Assembly: GCF_001636315.1 (NCBI RefSeq)
Contig: NZ_KV440949.1
Span: forward strand, 1,218,703 to 1,282,702
Reading direction: 5' to 3'
From: Neobacillus mesonae
GTDB taxonomy: Bacteria > Bacillota > Bacilli > Bacillales > Cytobacillaceae
DNA: 64,000 nt
In this document: positions 37,517-47,700 of the stretch, in pieces
How the letters are laid out: every line of letters begins with the position of its first letter
Position numbering within the stretch: the stretch's first letter is position 1
Translations under genes and position numbers: made by a program
Notes under the pieces: generated by a model
Databases searched by the model: none
The model's input: only the letters and a program-made list of their open reading frames with translations
Told to the model about the DNA's origin: nothing

Positions 37517-37705
37517 TTATACTTTGCAGTGCATTTCCTTTAGTTTCTTTTTATCAATTTTTCCAACATGAGTTTTAGGAAGTTCTTTTACAAAAATGAA
37601 ACGTTTTGGTATTTTATAGCGTCCCAGCTTCTGGCTGCAATAGTCTTTTAATACCTCTTCGTTCAAAGAGGCATGCAGTTTAGGCACAATAAATGCTGCC
37701 ACTAT
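37517..37705 (-). pseudogene. C-terminal remnant of an AMP-binding acyl-CoA ligase
   Basis: About 60 residues (AAFIVPKLHASLNEE, then LGRYKIPKRFIFVKELPKT and VGKIDKKKL) match the extreme C-terminus of long-chain acyl-CoA ligases, including the final catalytic-lysine region (PKTHVGKI). Everything before it is missing. It has no start or ribosome site of its own and is joined directly to the fragment at 37690-38032. Confidence 0.75.
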
Positions 37706-38032
37706 TGTTCAGCTCTTCTTCGCGAATATAGCGGTCCATTGTTGCTATATAAACAGATAATTCCATTCCAAACTCCTTGTTTACCTGACGGATAGAATGG
37801 ATAATATAAGTAAGAAAGGGAAGGATGTCATCATCCATTGAGGGGAGAGAATACCAGCAGCCTGGAATTTTTTCATCCCATAAATAAAGCAAGCGCGGTA
37901 CTTTTTCCGAAACCGGCAGTCAAAGGGAAATTCGGGAATTCTTTTCATTTTCTTCGTGAGCTTTGCCCTTCTGATAAAATCATCCTTTATCGCAGGAATC
38001 CGCAGTTTAGTTTGAATAAGCGGGAACTTCAA
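37690..38032 (-). pseudogene. 5' remnant of a MalT/LuxR-type regulator, frameshifted
   Basis: It begins with a proper ribosome site (AAGGGGG) and TTG start, then FPLIQTKLRIPAIKDDFIRR, the N-terminus of MalT-like regulators. The P-loop (LTAGFGKSTALALF) is in a second frame, with several residues before it missing. DEKIPGCWYSL and DDILPFLTYIIHSIRQVN are in a third. At least two frameshifts are needed. The gene is cut after about 115 codons and fused to the acyl-CoA ligase tail. Confidence 0.75.
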
Positions 38033-38216
38033 TCATATCCCCCTTCCCTTTTTCATAATATTTACACTATTTTACCATATTACGTCTAAATCGGGTACGA
38101 GCGTAAAAAGAAAACAATAACAATCAAGATATGAAGCGAAATTTTTTCTATGTTAATAAAAATATCTTTATTCAAAAAAAATAGATAGATAAGAAAGCTG
38201 TTGGGAGTGTGGGGAA

Positions 38217-40745
38217 TTGTCGCTTAAGAAAAAGATTCCATTAATATTCTGTTTATTAGTATTTTTCATCTTGCTAACTAATAATGTCTTTCATTATATG
38301 CGTTCGAAAAATCAGCTGCTAGATTACAATAAAAAAATAATCAAAATGATCGTGCAGGAAGTTTCCTACCAAGTGAAAAACACTAAGAATAGCAGCCTGT
38401 ACGTTGAAGATATCCTTGGCAGAGACTTACGAACAGCATCATTAGTTATAAAGAATGCTCTTCCACCCCATTATCAGGATATAACCAATGAACAGCTTAA
38501 AAGGCTGGCGAAAGAATCCGGGGTCTCCCATATTACCTTATTGGCGAAAACGAAAGATGACATTGTCGGAGTAAGATCGTCTGACCGTCAAGAAATCGGA
38601 ATGGGCACAAACGGCTGGGGTTATTGGTATGACGCCTATATGCAGCTTTTTGCTTTGAAACCGGTATCTGTTGGAAAAGGGCTCACCCTGCCAAATTATT
38701 GGACTGGTCCGATTGAAGTCGCTTCTTCCAACCCAAATCATATTGATAAATGGGGCTATTATTATGACGGTTCCACGAATTATATAATCAATCCCTATTT
38801 TCGCGATAAAGTAACTGATTATGAAAAACGATTCGGTCCGTGGAAAATCATCCGTGATTTTACGAAAGAAGAAGGGATATTAGAGATTACCGTATTTAAT
38901 CCAAAAAATTTTGGAAAAAAAGAAGAAATCGTTCATTTAAACGGAAATAAATATATTCGAATTTCAGCCCAGCCGATATGGTATGGAAAATATCAATATC
39001 AAAACATTGCCACCGACGCTGCGATGGTCAAAAAAGCCATTAATTCGAAAAAAAATCAAACTTATCAAGGATATCTTAAAGGCAAAATGATCATGAAAAC
39101 ATTTGTACCTGTGTTTTCAAAAAATGATCTGCCATTTGTCATCGGTCTTGTATACGATTATGGGTTAATTCAGGAGGAGCTGACTCATGAACTTTTTGTC
39201 CATATTCTTCTCTCTATTGTTATTATGATTATCGTTTTAATTATCAGCTTTATTTTTTCCAGATCGATTACTCAGCCAATCGGGTATATCGTGGACCAGG
39301 TGAATGAAATTGCCCAAGGGAAGTTTGGGAAAATCTTAAACTTGAAACGTAAAGATGAATTAGGTCTTTTGACAGAAAACGTAAATGCAATGTCAAAACA
39401 TTTACGCAGCTATGTAGAGGATTTAAATCGAAGTAAAGAACTGATTGAATACCAGGCCTTTCATGACCCATTAACGGGGCTGTTAAACCGACGCTATTTT
39501 CAAGAAAAATTGAAACAAATTATTGACCATGCAACTGAGACAGGAGAAACGGTGTCCGTTTTGTTTATTGATTTGGATCGATTTAAGCAGGTGAATGATT
39601 CATTTGGGCATAACAAAGGGGATGAAATTTTAAAAATAGTTTCCGATCGGATTAAGGATTGTTTTCCAAATGACAAGAATGCCATTTTAACGAGACAGGG
39701 CGGCGATGAATTTATTATTTTGCTAAAAAACCGTACACTAGCTGAAACTCAGGCAGCCGCCGAAAGATTGGTGAATAATTTAAAACGACCCTATTCCATT
39801 AACGATAATGAAATCTATCTCAGTGCAAGCTGCGGAATTAGTATGTATCCGGAGCATACAGATAATATCGACACGCTCATTATTTATTCTGATGTTGCGA
39901 TGTATTCTGCGAAAAATAAAGGCGGCAATAGAGTCACCGTTTATTCCCAAAAGTTAAATCCATCTGAAATAGAAAGGCCACGATTAGAAGCACATTTGAG
40001 AAACGCAATAGAAAATGAAAAAATTGAGGTTTTCTACCAGCCAAAAATTAATGCGAAAACGGGAACTATTTTTGGAGCGGAGGCTCTTGTAAGATGGACC
40101 GATGAAGAATTCGGGGTTGTTTCACCGGAAGTGTTTATTCCAATAGCGGAAGATACGGGGCTGATTCAGCCATTATGGGATTTTGTAATGAAACACGCTT
40201 CCAAACAGGTAAGTGACTGGAATTCGAACCTCTCACAGCCGTTAACCATTTCGATTAATTTCTCGGCGATGCAATTTCAAGAGCCTTGCGTAATGCTCCA
40301 AAAAGTAAAGGACATACTGGCTGAAAGTAAACTTCCACCCGGGCAATTAGAAATTGAAATTACCGAGAGTATTCTTTTATCGAATTCAAGTGAAATTGTC
40401 CATACTCTTAAGTCCTTACAGGATCTCGGGATCGCGGTTTCGATTGACGATTTCGGAACAGGATATTCTTCTTTAAGCTACTTAAAAGATTTACCTATTA
40501 ACACCTTAAAAATTGATCAGTCATTCATTCAAAATATTGACAAAGACCTTAGAAATACGGAGATTCCTGAGGCAATCATTAATCTTGCCCGCAGTCTTCA
40601 TCTTGATGTCATCGCGGAAGGTGTCGAAGAGGAATACCAGAAGGAATTTTTACTTTCCAAGGATTGTATGCGAATGCAAGGCTACTTATTTAGCAAACCA
40701 CTCAGCAAGGTTGATTTTGAGCAATTTTTAAAAAAATACCATTGA
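38217..40745 (+). CDS. Membrane sensor GGDEF-EAL protein (cyclic-di-GMP turnover)
   Basis: An 842-residue protein. The membrane segment is at about 8-23, followed by a ~300-residue extracellular sensor (Cache-like) and a second membrane segment at about 327-350. HAMP is at about 350-400, GGDEF at about 415-575 with intact GGDEF at 495-499, and EAL at about 595-835 with EAL at 622-624, DDFGTGYSS and IAEGVE. Both halves keep their catalytic signatures. No RxxD product-inhibition site is seen just before GGDEF. The start is TTG at 38217 with GGGAG and GGGG upstream. Monocistronic with a terminator. It could make or degrade cyclic-di-GMP in response to an external ligand; the net direction is unknown. 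Confidence 0.93.
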   Translation: MSLKKKIPLIFCLLVFFILLTNNVFHYMRSKNQLLDYNKKIIKMIVQEVSYQVKNTKNSSLYVEDILGRDLRTASLVIKNALPPHYQDITNEQLKRLAKESGVSHITLLAKTKDDIVGVRSSDRQEIGMGTNGWGYWYDAYMQLFALKPVSVGKGLTLPNYWTGPIEVASSNPNHIDKWGYYYDGSTNYIINPYFRDKVTDYEKRFGPWKIIRDFTKEEGILEITVFNPKNFGKKEEIVHLNGNKYIRISAQPIWYGKYQYQNIATDAAMVKKAINSKKNQTYQGYLKGKMIMKTFVPVFSKNDLPFVIGLVYDYGLIQEELTHELFVHILLSIVIMIIVLIISFIFSRSITQPIGYIVDQVNEIAQGKFGKILNLKRKDELGLLTENVNAMSKHLRSYVEDLNRSKELIEYQAFHDPLTGLLNRRYFQEKLKQIIDHATETGETVSVLFIDLDRFKQVNDSFGHNKGDEILKIVSDRIKDCFPNDKNAILTRQGGDEFIILLKNRTLAETQAAAERLVNNLKRPYSINDNEIYLSASCGISMYPEHTDNIDTLIIYSDVAMYSAKNKGGNRVTVYSQKLNPSEIERPRLEAHLRNAIENEKIEVFYQPKINAKTGTIFGAEALVRWTDEEFGVVSPEVFIPIAEDTGLIQPLWDFVMKHASKQVSDWNSNLSQPLTISINFSAMQFQEPCVMLQKVKDILAESKLPPGQLEIEITESILLSNSSEIVHTLKSLQDLGIAVSIDDFGTGYSSLSYLKDLPINTLKIDQSFIQNIDKDLRNTEIPEAIINLARSLHLDVIAEGVEEEYQKEFLLSKDCMRMQGYLFSKPLSKVDFEQFLKKYH

Positions 40746-40754
40746 AATGTAAGG

Positions 40755-40784
40755 AAAAACTGCCCGCCAACGGGCAGTTTTTAT
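40755..40784. terminator. Terminator after the GGDEF-EAL gene
   Basis: A 12-bp stem (40755-40766 with 40771-40782), four-base loop and T-run. It may also serve the convergent serC gene. Confidence 0.85.
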
Positions 40785-40823
40785 GAAGATATCAAAAATT
40801 AAAATAGTTTCAAGGCGTTTCTT

Positions 40824-41918
40824 TTATCCGTTGCCTTTTTGGAATTGTTTCATGAATTCGCTGAACGCTTTGCAGGCCTCATATGGAACAGCATTGTAGA
40901 TAGATGCACGGCAGCCGCCAACGGAACGGTGGCCTTTTACACCAACAAACCCTTCTTGACCCGCTTCAGCCAAGAATTTCTTTTCTAGTTCCTCACCCTT
41001 CACTCGGAAGGTAACGTTCATAAACGAGCGGCTGTCTTTTTCAGCATGCCCTGTATAAAAGCCGTTACTTTCGTCAATTACATCATAAAGCAATTTAGCT
41101 TTTTCTTCATTTCGCTTAGCGACTTCTGTAATCCCACCAATGCTCTTAGCCCAATTTAACACTTCACCAAGCATGTAAATACCAAAAGTAGGAGGAGTAT
41201 TATACAAGGAATTATTATCCGCATGTGTACTGTATTTCAGCATGGTCGGAATATTTTTATTCGCTTTTTCGATAAAGTCCTTACGAACGATCACAACTGT
41301 GACACCTGAAGGTCCAAGGTTTTTCTGGGCACCAGCATAGATTAACGAAAATTTGCTGACATCCACTGGTTTTGACAGGATATCACTTGACATATCACCG
41401 ATCAAAGGAACATCTACGCTAGGGAACTCCTTCCATTCGGTACCGAAAATGGTATTGTTAGAAGTTAAATGGAGGTAGGCATCATCGGCATTATAATTCA
41501 ATTCATCCAGCTGTGGAATCCGGCTATAATTACCTTCTTTTGTGCTTGCTGCTTCATAAGGATTTCCAAATAACTTTGCCTCTTTGAAGGCTTTTTCTGA
41601 CCAAGAACCGGTCAGGATATATCCGGCTTTTTGCTCCGGCTTTAAGAAATTCATTGGAATCATTGAAAACTGCAGGCTTGCCCCGCCTTGGAGAAATAGG
41701 ATTTCATAATCCTCCGGAATGGACAGCAATTCTTTCAAAGAGTCCTTTGCCTGATTGTGCACTGCTTCATAATCGGAACTGCGATGACTTAATTCCATCA
41801 CAGACATGCCAGTGCCGCGAAAATCAATAAATTCCTGCTGCGCTTTTTCCAACACTTCAAGTGGAAGGGCAGATGGGCCGGCATTAAAGTTGTAAGCACG
41901 TTTTACTTGCAGATTCAT
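40824..41918 (-). CDS. serC: Phosphoserine aminotransferase
   Basis: A 364-residue class V PLP aminotransferase with the SerC N-terminus (RAYNFNAGPSALPLEVL). The PLP lysine is in YAGAQKNLGPSG and the C-terminus reads KGHRSVGGCRASIYNAV. It converts 3-phosphohydroxypyruvate and glutamate to phosphoserine in serine synthesis, after SerA (encoded at 46009, opposite strand). GGGAGTGA precedes the ATG. Monocistronic. Confidence 0.96.
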   Translation of the reverse strand: MNLQVKRAYNFNAGPSALPLEVLEKAQQEFIDFRGTGMSVMELSHRSSDYEAVHNQAKDSLKELLSIPEDYEILFLQGGASLQFSMIPMNFLKPEQKAGYILTGSWSEKAFKEAKLFGNPYEAASTKEGNYSRIPQLDELNYNADDAYLHLTSNNTIFGTEWKEFPSVDVPLIGDMSSDILSKPVDVSKFSLIYAGAQKNLGPSGVTVVIVRKDFIEKANKNIPTMLKYSTHADNNSLYNTPPTFGIYMLGEVLNWAKSIGGITEVAKRNEEKAKLLYDVIDESNGFYTGHAEKDSRSFMNVTFRVKGEELEKKFLAEAGQEGFVGVKGHRSVGGCRASIYNAVPYEACKAFSEFMKQFQKGNG

Positions 41919-42025
41919 TTTACTTCACTCCCGTTTTAACGTTTTACACCATTAAATTATAACATTGTTAAGAAAAAATATATTTCAAAAATAAAAAATT
42001 ACCCAAAATCCGAAACTATTGGGAA

Positions 42026-42049
42026 AAGGGCAGCAATAGCGCCGCCCTT
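42026..42049 (-). terminator. Terminator of the hom-thrC-thrB operon
   Basis: A short stem (42026-42031 with 42044-42049) followed on the minus strand by CCCTTTTCCC, ten bases after the thrB stop. GC-rich but short. Confidence 0.5.
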
Positions 42050-42057
42050 CCTTATGC

Positions 42058-42996
42058 TTAAACAAGTTTCTTTCGTTGAAGTGAATATTGTTCTTTACAA
42101 TCTTCCACAATACTTCCATAATAATCAATTTCTAGCAGCTTTATTGCCATTTCCGAAAAACTCTGCTGCAGGCTACGAGCAAGTTTTTTACCTTTACCCT
42201 GCTCCGTAAAGCAAATGACAGTTGGACCAGCACCACTTAGGGCCGTACCAAATGCACCATTTTTCTTAGCGGCTGTTTCTACGTCCTGATAAAATGGTAT
42301 AAGCGGCCTCCGGTATGGCTGGTGAAAACGATCGCACTCCATCATTTTACCCGCTAATGCCCAATTTTCGCTTAACAATGCCGCAACCAGAAGATTCGCT
42401 GTCGAAGATGCTTGGATGGCTTCACTTCGCGAAAAAGTATCAGGCAGGACACCTCGCGAATCTTTTGTTAATAAAGTTTCGTTTGGTATAGCCACAACAA
42501 CCTCAATTGGTAAGTTTGTAAAAGACAACATATCGACTTCGTTCTGTTGATAGCAGCCGACGACAAGACCACCATATATGGAAGCACCGACATTATCCGG
42601 ATGGCCTTCAAGCTCTGTTGCTAACAGGAGCTTGTCTTCTTTCGTTAAATTCAGGCCACAGCCCAAATTGGCAAGTTCAATCCCGGCAACGATGGCGGAT
42701 GCGCTGGAGCCTAGCCCTCGTGCCAGCGGAATTTCACTTTCAAGCTGTACTCTAAATGGGGATAATTCTTTTCCATATTTCTTTGCAGCCCCTAGAGCCA
42801 CTTGCGCAATAAAATGCTGTTCGCCATTTGGAAGCTCTGCTAGTTCCTGATTGGAAGAATAAAATTCCCATCGCTCGCTTTTTTCAACCTCAAGGGTTAA
42901 ATACAAATTTAGAGCCAGGCCCATAGAATCAAATCCGGGTCCTAAATTAGCAGTACTTGCTGGAACCTTAATCAGCAGGCGATTATTTTGAGCCAT
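42058..42996 (-). CDS. thrB: Homoserine kinase
   Basis: A 312-residue GHMP kinase with the N-terminal [22 protein letters not shown] loop [12 protein letters not shown] and C-terminal [10 protein letters not shown]. It phosphorylates homoserine for ThrC. Its start lies inside the end of thrC (14-base overlap). Last gene of hom-thrC-thrB. Confidence 0.96.
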   Translation of the reverse strand: MAQNNRLLIKVPASTANLGPGFDSMGLALNLYLTLEVEKSERWEFYSSNQELAELPNGEQHFIAQVALGAAKKYGKELSPFRVQLESEIPLARGLGSSASAIVAGIELANLGCGLNLTKEDKLLLATELEGHPDNVGASIYGGLVVGCYQQNEVDMLSFTNLPIEVVVAIPNETLLTKDSRGVLPDTFSRSEAIQASSTANLLVAALLSENWALAGKMMECDRFHQPYRRPLIPFYQDVETAAKKNGAFGTALSGAGPTVICFTEQGKGKKLARSLQQSFSEMAIKLLEIDYYGSIVEDCKEQYSLQRKKLV

Positions 42997-44056
42997 TGGC
43001 TACAACCCCTCGAATATGGTCCGCCACCGCTTTTTCGTCGTTTGGCAATTGGGTTGGTGTCACAAGACTGCTATTGATGGCAGTATCCGGATCCTTTAGG
43101 CCATTACCTGTTAGGACGGCAACAATTTTTGATCCCTTGGTGATTTTGCCATTTTGGAGACTTTTATAAACGCCCGCAATGGATGCACATGAAGCAGGTT
43201 CAGCAAAAACACCTTCGGTTGAAGCTAGTTTTTTATAAGCAGCAACGATTTCTTCGTCTGTCACCTCATCAAACTGCCCATCAGATTCTTGAACGGCATT
43301 GACAGCCAAATTCCAGCTTGCCGGGTTACCGATCCGAATTGCGGTAGCAATGGTTTCCGGATTTTCAAATACACGATTGTGAACGAGCGCGGCAGCCCCT
43401 GCAGCTTCAAAGCCAAACATTCTTGGCAGCCCTGTCTCTTTTTTATCGTTATATTCTTTAAACCCTTTCCAATATGCGCTGATGTTACCGGCATTTCCAA
43501 CCGGAATCGCCAAGATATCCGGTGCAAAACCTAACTGATCGCAAACTTCAAAGGCGGCTGTTTTCTGTCCTTCAAGTCTAAAAGGATTAACGGAATTAAC
43601 AAGTGTAATCGGTTCTACATCACTAATGTTGCGAACCATCTGTAATGCCTGATCAAAGTTTCCCTCAATGGCGATAATTTCCGCCCCGTACATCATCGCT
43701 TGAGCAAGTTTCCCCATTGCGATTTTTCCTTCAGGGATGACAACGATACAGCTGATTCCTGCGCGTGCCGCATATGCAGCGGCAGCGGCGGATGTATTTC
43801 CGGTGGAAGCACAGATGACGGTTTTACTGCCTTCTTCAACCGCTTTGGCAACCGCCATTACCATCCCCCTGTCCTTAAAGGAACCGGTCGGGTTGGCGCC
43901 TTCCACCTTTACATAAAGATCAACTCCCCATTCCTGGGACAGCCTATCAAGCTTAATTAACGGTGTATTCCCCTCATTTAACGTAAGTTTAGGAGTCTGT
44001 TCATTGATTGGTAAATATTCTTTATATGCTTCTAATAATCCTGGCCATCTCATCAT
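42983..44056 (-). CDS. thrC: Threonine synthase
   Basis: A 357-residue fold-type II PLP enzyme with the PLP lysine in GSFKDRGM and the phosphate loop around GNAGN. It makes threonine from phosphohomoserine. ATG overlaps the hom stop by one base (TAATG). The length is that of the short Bacillus-type enzyme. Confidence 0.96.
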   Translation of the reverse strand: MMRWPGLLEAYKEYLPINEQTPKLTLNEGNTPLIKLDRLSQEWGVDLYVKVEGANPTGSFKDRGMVMAVAKAVEEGSKTVICASTGNTSAAAAAYAARAGISCIVVIPEGKIAMGKLAQAMMYGAEIIAIEGNFDQALQMVRNISDVEPITLVNSVNPFRLEGQKTAAFEVCDQLGFAPDILAIPVGNAGNISAYWKGFKEYNDKKETGLPRMFGFEAAGAAALVHNRVFENPETIATAIRIGNPASWNLAVNAVQESDGQFDEVTDEEIVAAYKKLASTEGVFAEPASCASIAGVYKSLQNGKITKGSKIVAVLTGNGLKDPDTAINSSLVTPTQLPNDEKAVADHIRGVVANGSK

Positions 44057-45345
44057 TATTTCCTCACAACCCTATATGTGCTTTTTACTTTTTTGACTGC
44101 TTGTAAATCATGTAATTCTTGTAAAATCTGTTCGTAGCTTGTTAGTGATGCTTGATGTGTTACTAATACAATTTCAGATGTTTCATTTTTCTTAATTGGC
44201 AGCTGAAGGATTTCTTCAAAGCTTACCCCATGTTTCGCAAAAATAGTGGTGATTTCAGCAAAGACACCTACTTCATCCTGCACATGAATCCGCAAGAAAT
44301 ATTTTGAATACTTTTCGCTGTCTTCCTTTAACCGCTTCGGATATTGCGGTGTTACCGCACTCTTTCCATTGACACCGATTCGCAAATTTTTGATAACCGC
44401 AACTAAGTCGGAAACAACAGCCGACGCGGTTGGCAGACTTCCTGCTCCCGGTCCGTAAAACATCGTTTCGCCTACTGCCTCACCATATACATATACGGCA
44501 TTATATTCATTCTGGACAGAAGCTAGCGGATGATTGTTGGACAAGAATGTAGGCGCAACGCTGGCCTCAACCTTTTCGCCTTCGCGATGGGCATAGCCAA
44601 TCAGCTTCATTGTGTAGCCTAGCTTCTTACCATATTTAATATCCTCTTCGGTTACATTCGATATACCGCGTACTTGTACATCATCTAAATCGATATGCAT
44701 AGAAAATCCTAATGTCGCTAGGATTGTCATTTTACGAGCCGCATCCAAGCCTTCGACATCCGAAGTTGGATCAGCTTCGGCAAATCCAAGTTCCTGCGCT
44801 TCTTTCAGAACTTCATCATAGGATCTTCCTTCATTCGTCATTTTCGTTAAGATGTAATTAGTAGTTCCGTTGACAATTCCCATCAATTGCGTGATTCGGT
44901 CCGATGCCAGCCCATCAACCAATCCTCTTAAAATAGGGATACCACCGCCGACACTTGCTTCATAAAACAAGTCACAGCCATATTCGGAAGCAACAGTCAG
45001 CAGTTCGGAACCATGCAGGGCCATTAAATCTTTATTGGCCGTAACTACATGTTTTCCCTGACGGAGCGCCGTAATCAAATAGTCTTTTGTTGCATTAATT
45101 CCGCCCATTACCTCGATTACAACATCAATATCCTGATCAAATAAAATATCATCAGCATTTGAAGTTAAAATATTTGGGTCAATTTCAACTGGTCTCTTTT
45201 TATGTACATTTTGTACTAGGATCTTTTTTATTTCTACCGGGCATCCTACTTGGTGCATCAATTGATCCTGATGATTCTTAATAATTTTAACAACACCCGT
45301 TCCGACAGTACCTAAACCTAACAAACCAATCGAGATTGATTTCAT
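44056..45345 (-). CDS. hom: Homoserine dehydrogenase
   Basis: A 429-residue enzyme. The NAD(P) motif [12 protein letters not shown] is at the N-terminus, the catalytic domain includes [14 protein letters not shown] and [11 protein letters not shown], and a C-terminal ACT domain (about 350-429) provides feedback by threonine. GAGGAGGGGGAAAGG precedes the ATG. First gene of the threonine operon, with a sigma-A promoter at 45406-45434. Confidence 0.96.
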   Translation of the reverse strand: MKSISIGLLGLGTVGTGVVKIIKNHQDQLMHQVGCPVEIKKILVQNVHKKRPVEIDPNILTSNADDILFDQDIDVVIEVMGGINATKDYLITALRQGKHVVTANKDLMALHGSELLTVASEYGCDLFYEASVGGGIPILRGLVDGLASDRITQLMGIVNGTTNYILTKMTNEGRSYDEVLKEAQELGFAEADPTSDVEGLDAARKMTILATLGFSMHIDLDDVQVRGISNVTEEDIKYGKKLGYTMKLIGYAHREGEKVEASVAPTFLSNNHPLASVQNEYNAVYVYGEAVGETMFYGPGAGSLPTASAVVSDLVAVIKNLRIGVNGKSAVTPQYPKRLKEDSEKYSKYFLRIHVQDEVGVFAEITTIFAKHGVSFEEILQLPIKKNETSEIVLVTHQASLTSYEQILQELHDLQAVKKVKSTYRVVRK

Positions 45346-45405
45346 CCTTTCCCCCTCCTCCTTAAGTGTCCTCCCACTGTGTACAAATGTATTTCTGTTG
45401 TAGAC

Positions 45406-45434
45406 ATTATATGATTCTCTGAATCTTTTTACAA
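45406..45434 (-). promoter_or_regulatory. Sigma-A promoter of hom-thrC-thrB
   Basis: The minus strand has TTGTAA (45429-45434), 17 bases, then TATAAT (45406-45411), about 60 bases before the hom ATG. No T-box or riboswitch is seen in this leader. Confidence 0.65.
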
Positions 45435-45601
45435 TAGGTATATTTCGAGTTTAAACTTGGTGTAACCGCTTACCACCTCACCGCTCTTGAGTTTCATTGT
45501 TACAGGGAAAATTTTTCTCGAAAAATGTATGAAATTTTTTATCTTTTGCCCCTTTACATTACGGATTAAGGAATGTAGAATAATCCCTATATTTAATAAT
45601 T

Positions 45602-45630
45602 TTGAAATTTCTATAATTTCATTTTATAAA
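45602..45630 (+). promoter_or_regulatory. Sigma-A promoter of the T-box-serA unit
   Basis: TTGAAA (45602-45607), 17 bases, TATAAA (45625-45630), just before the T-box leader. The stretch 45440-45600 shows nothing else. Confidence 0.6.
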
Positions 45631-45636
45631 ATAATA

Positions 45637-45920
45637 GTGATGATGAAGACGGCATTAAGAATTGGCTTCAGAGAGCCGGTGGCCGCTGAAAACCGGTGTC
45701 AATTCTTAAGTGAGAAGGTTTTATGCAACTTACGCTAAAGCTTGATCTTGCCCAGCCCTTCTGAACTGGCTGCTGAACTGTGAATAGTAGGCAAGCCCGG
45801 TTGAACCCGTTACCTGATCCGAGGCCGTGTATGTTACTTTGCGGCAAAAGAGGGTGGCACCACGTTTATTCACGTCCCTCATAACAAGACCATTATGTCT
45901 GTTATGAGGGGCGTTTTTGT
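45637..45920 (+). promoter_or_regulatory. T-box leader (probably serine-responsive) with terminator
   Basis: The diagnostic T-box AGGGTGGCACCACG is at 45851-45864. Upstream, Stem I has a TTAAGAATTG/CAATTCTTAA helix and the CAGAGAGCCGGTGG / TGAAAACCGG distal elements. Downstream is a strong terminator (about 45872-45913 plus a T-run). Uncharged tRNA binding would stabilise the antiterminator and allow serA transcription. The specifier codon could not be placed with certainty; serine is inferred from the downstream gene. Confidence 0.92.
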
Positions 45921-46008
45921 TTTTAAAGTAATAAGCAGCATGGGAGTATCATTAAAGTTATAAGAAGGAAGATCGATCATTAATAAGAGCTGGGAGGATT
46001 AGAAGGAA

Positions 46009-47652
46009 ATGTATAAAGTACTTGTTACAGACGGAATTAGCCATACTGGTTTAAAAAGTTTGTTAGATCACCCGCATTTTATCGTAGACCGTCAGCCAAC
46101 CCTGAATACAGAAGAATTAAAAAATATTATTGGTACCTACGATGCCCTAATTGTCAGGAGCCAAACCAAAGTGACGGAAGAACTGCTTCAAGCTGCAGAC
46201 CGTTTGCATGTTATTGCCCGTGCAGGGGTCGGGGTTGATAATATTGATGTGAATGCCGCCACTAGAAAAGGAATAATTGTTATTAATGCCCCGGGAGCCA
46301 ATACTATTGCCGCCACCGAGCACACACTGGCGATGATGCTGGCATTGGCCCGAAAGATTCCTCAAGCACACCAAAAAACAGCGGCCGGTGAGTGGGACCG
46401 CAACTCCTTTAAAGGGGTAGAATTGTACAAAAAGACACTCGGTGTTGTCGGCATGGGGAAAATCGGTACAGAAGTAGCCAAACGAGCAAAGAGCTTTGGC
46501 ATGAATATTTTGGGCTTTGACCCTTATTTAACGGAAGAGCGTGCGAAAAAGCTGGGCATAACAAAGGCTGGCCTTGATTTAATCGCCGCCGAGTCTGATT
46601 TTATCACTGTCCATACCCCGCTCACCAATGACACAAGAGGAATTATTAATGATGAGTTTTTAGCCAAGACCAAGAAAAGTGTCCGTATTGTTAACTGTGC
46701 CCGCGGCGGGATTATTAATGAAAAAGCTTTGGTTCGGGCGATTCAATCAGGTCATGTAGCCGGAGCGGCGCTCGATGTTTTTGAAAAAGAACCAGCTGCT
46801 GACCCTGAATTACTGCAAAACCCAAATATCATTGTTACACCACATTTAGGGGCATCGACGGTTGAAGCACAGGAAAAAGTGGCCCAGGAGGTCAGCAAGG
46901 AAATTATTGATATTTTCGAAACACAATCCATTCAACATGCTGTGAATATGCCACAAATGTCCGGTGAAACCCAGGCAAAACTGCAGCCATATTTACTGCT
47001 TGGGGATCAAATCGGCCAGCTGGTGATTCAATTATTGAAAAGGCAGGCACCCGGAAAAATTAATATCCATTACTATGGTGATTTAATAGATGAAGACACT
47101 GAATTACTGACTCGTACATTACTGCGGGGAATATTATCCTATCATTTAAGCGATTCTGTGAATCTCATTAATGTACTTCATCTTCTGAAGGAGCAGGGCG
47201 TTTCCTATAATGTGCAAAAAAATGCCACTAATAAAGGATTTGCTAACTATATGGAGCTATCCGTATCCCAAGGTACCGAAACAGCACGCATTGGTGCCAC
47301 CGTCTTAAATGGTTACGGTGCACGGATTGTGAAAATTAACGAATACCGAATTGATGTAAAACCGGAAAAATACCTATTATATATCAAACACCAAGACGTG
47401 CCGGGCATGATCGGAAAGGTCGGCTCCTTACTAGGGGACTATCAAATTAACATTGGGACAATGCAGGTAGGACGGGCGGAGATTGGCGGTGAGGCGATCA
47501 TGGTGCTGACTCTTGATAAAGGCCTAGGTGCCGAGGTGCTGCGTGAATTAACTCATATCGACGGTTTAGAGGAAGCACAACTGCTGGAATTAACCAACAT
47601 GGATGCTCTTGAACCTGGGCATGGGGAACCGCAGAAGGTGGAAAGTATTTAA
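46009..47652 (+). CDS. serA: D-3-phosphoglycerate dehydrogenase
   Basis: A 547-residue NAD-dependent dehydrogenase. The Rossmann motif is GVVGMGKIG (about 145-153). Catalytic Arg lies in NCARGG and His in TPHLGASTVEAQ. The intervening ASB domain is at about 320-455 and the C-terminal ACT domain at about 465-535. First step of serine synthesis from 3-phosphoglycerate. Expression is controlled by the T-box leader. It is slightly longer than B. subtilis SerA by a short C-terminal tail. Confidence 0.96.
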   Translation: MYKVLVTDGISHTGLKSLLDHPHFIVDRQPTLNTEELKNIIGTYDALIVRSQTKVTEELLQAADRLHVIARAGVGVDNIDVNAATRKGIIVINAPGANTIAATEHTLAMMLALARKIPQAHQKTAAGEWDRNSFKGVELYKKTLGVVGMGKIGTEVAKRAKSFGMNILGFDPYLTEERAKKLGITKAGLDLIAAESDFITVHTPLTNDTRGIINDEFLAKTKKSVRIVNCARGGIINEKALVRAIQSGHVAGAALDVFEKEPAADPELLQNPNIIVTPHLGASTVEAQEKVAQEVSKEIIDIFETQSIQHAVNMPQMSGETQAKLQPYLLLGDQIGQLVIQLLKRQAPGKINIHYYGDLIDEDTELLTRTLLRGILSYHLSDSVNLINVLHLLKEQGVSYNVQKNATNKGFANYMELSVSQGTETARIGATVLNGYGARIVKINEYRIDVKPEKYLLYIKHQDVPGMIGKVGSLLGDYQINIGTMQVGRAEIGGEAIMVLTLDKGLGAEVLRELTHIDGLEEAQLLELTNMDALEPGHGEPQKVESI

Positions 47653-47660
47653 GGTTATAT

Positions 47661-47699
47661 AAAAGAGGGATTGCATTTGTCATGCTATCCCTCTTTTTT
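47661..47699. terminator. Terminator after serA
   Basis: A ten-bp stem (47661-47670 with 47688-47697) and T-run directly after serA. The converging HAD gene stops at 47701 and may share it. Confidence 0.8.
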
Positions 47700-47700
47700 G

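Noticed and set aside
37517..37702. Small independent protein of 61 codons
   Set aside because: It matches only the extreme C-terminus of acyl-CoA ligases, lacks a ribosome site, and is joined to another broken gene.
45721..45728. TTATGCAA half-site in the serA leader
   Set aside because: It is part of the T-box leader RNA, has no partner arm and no sigma-54 promoter nearby.
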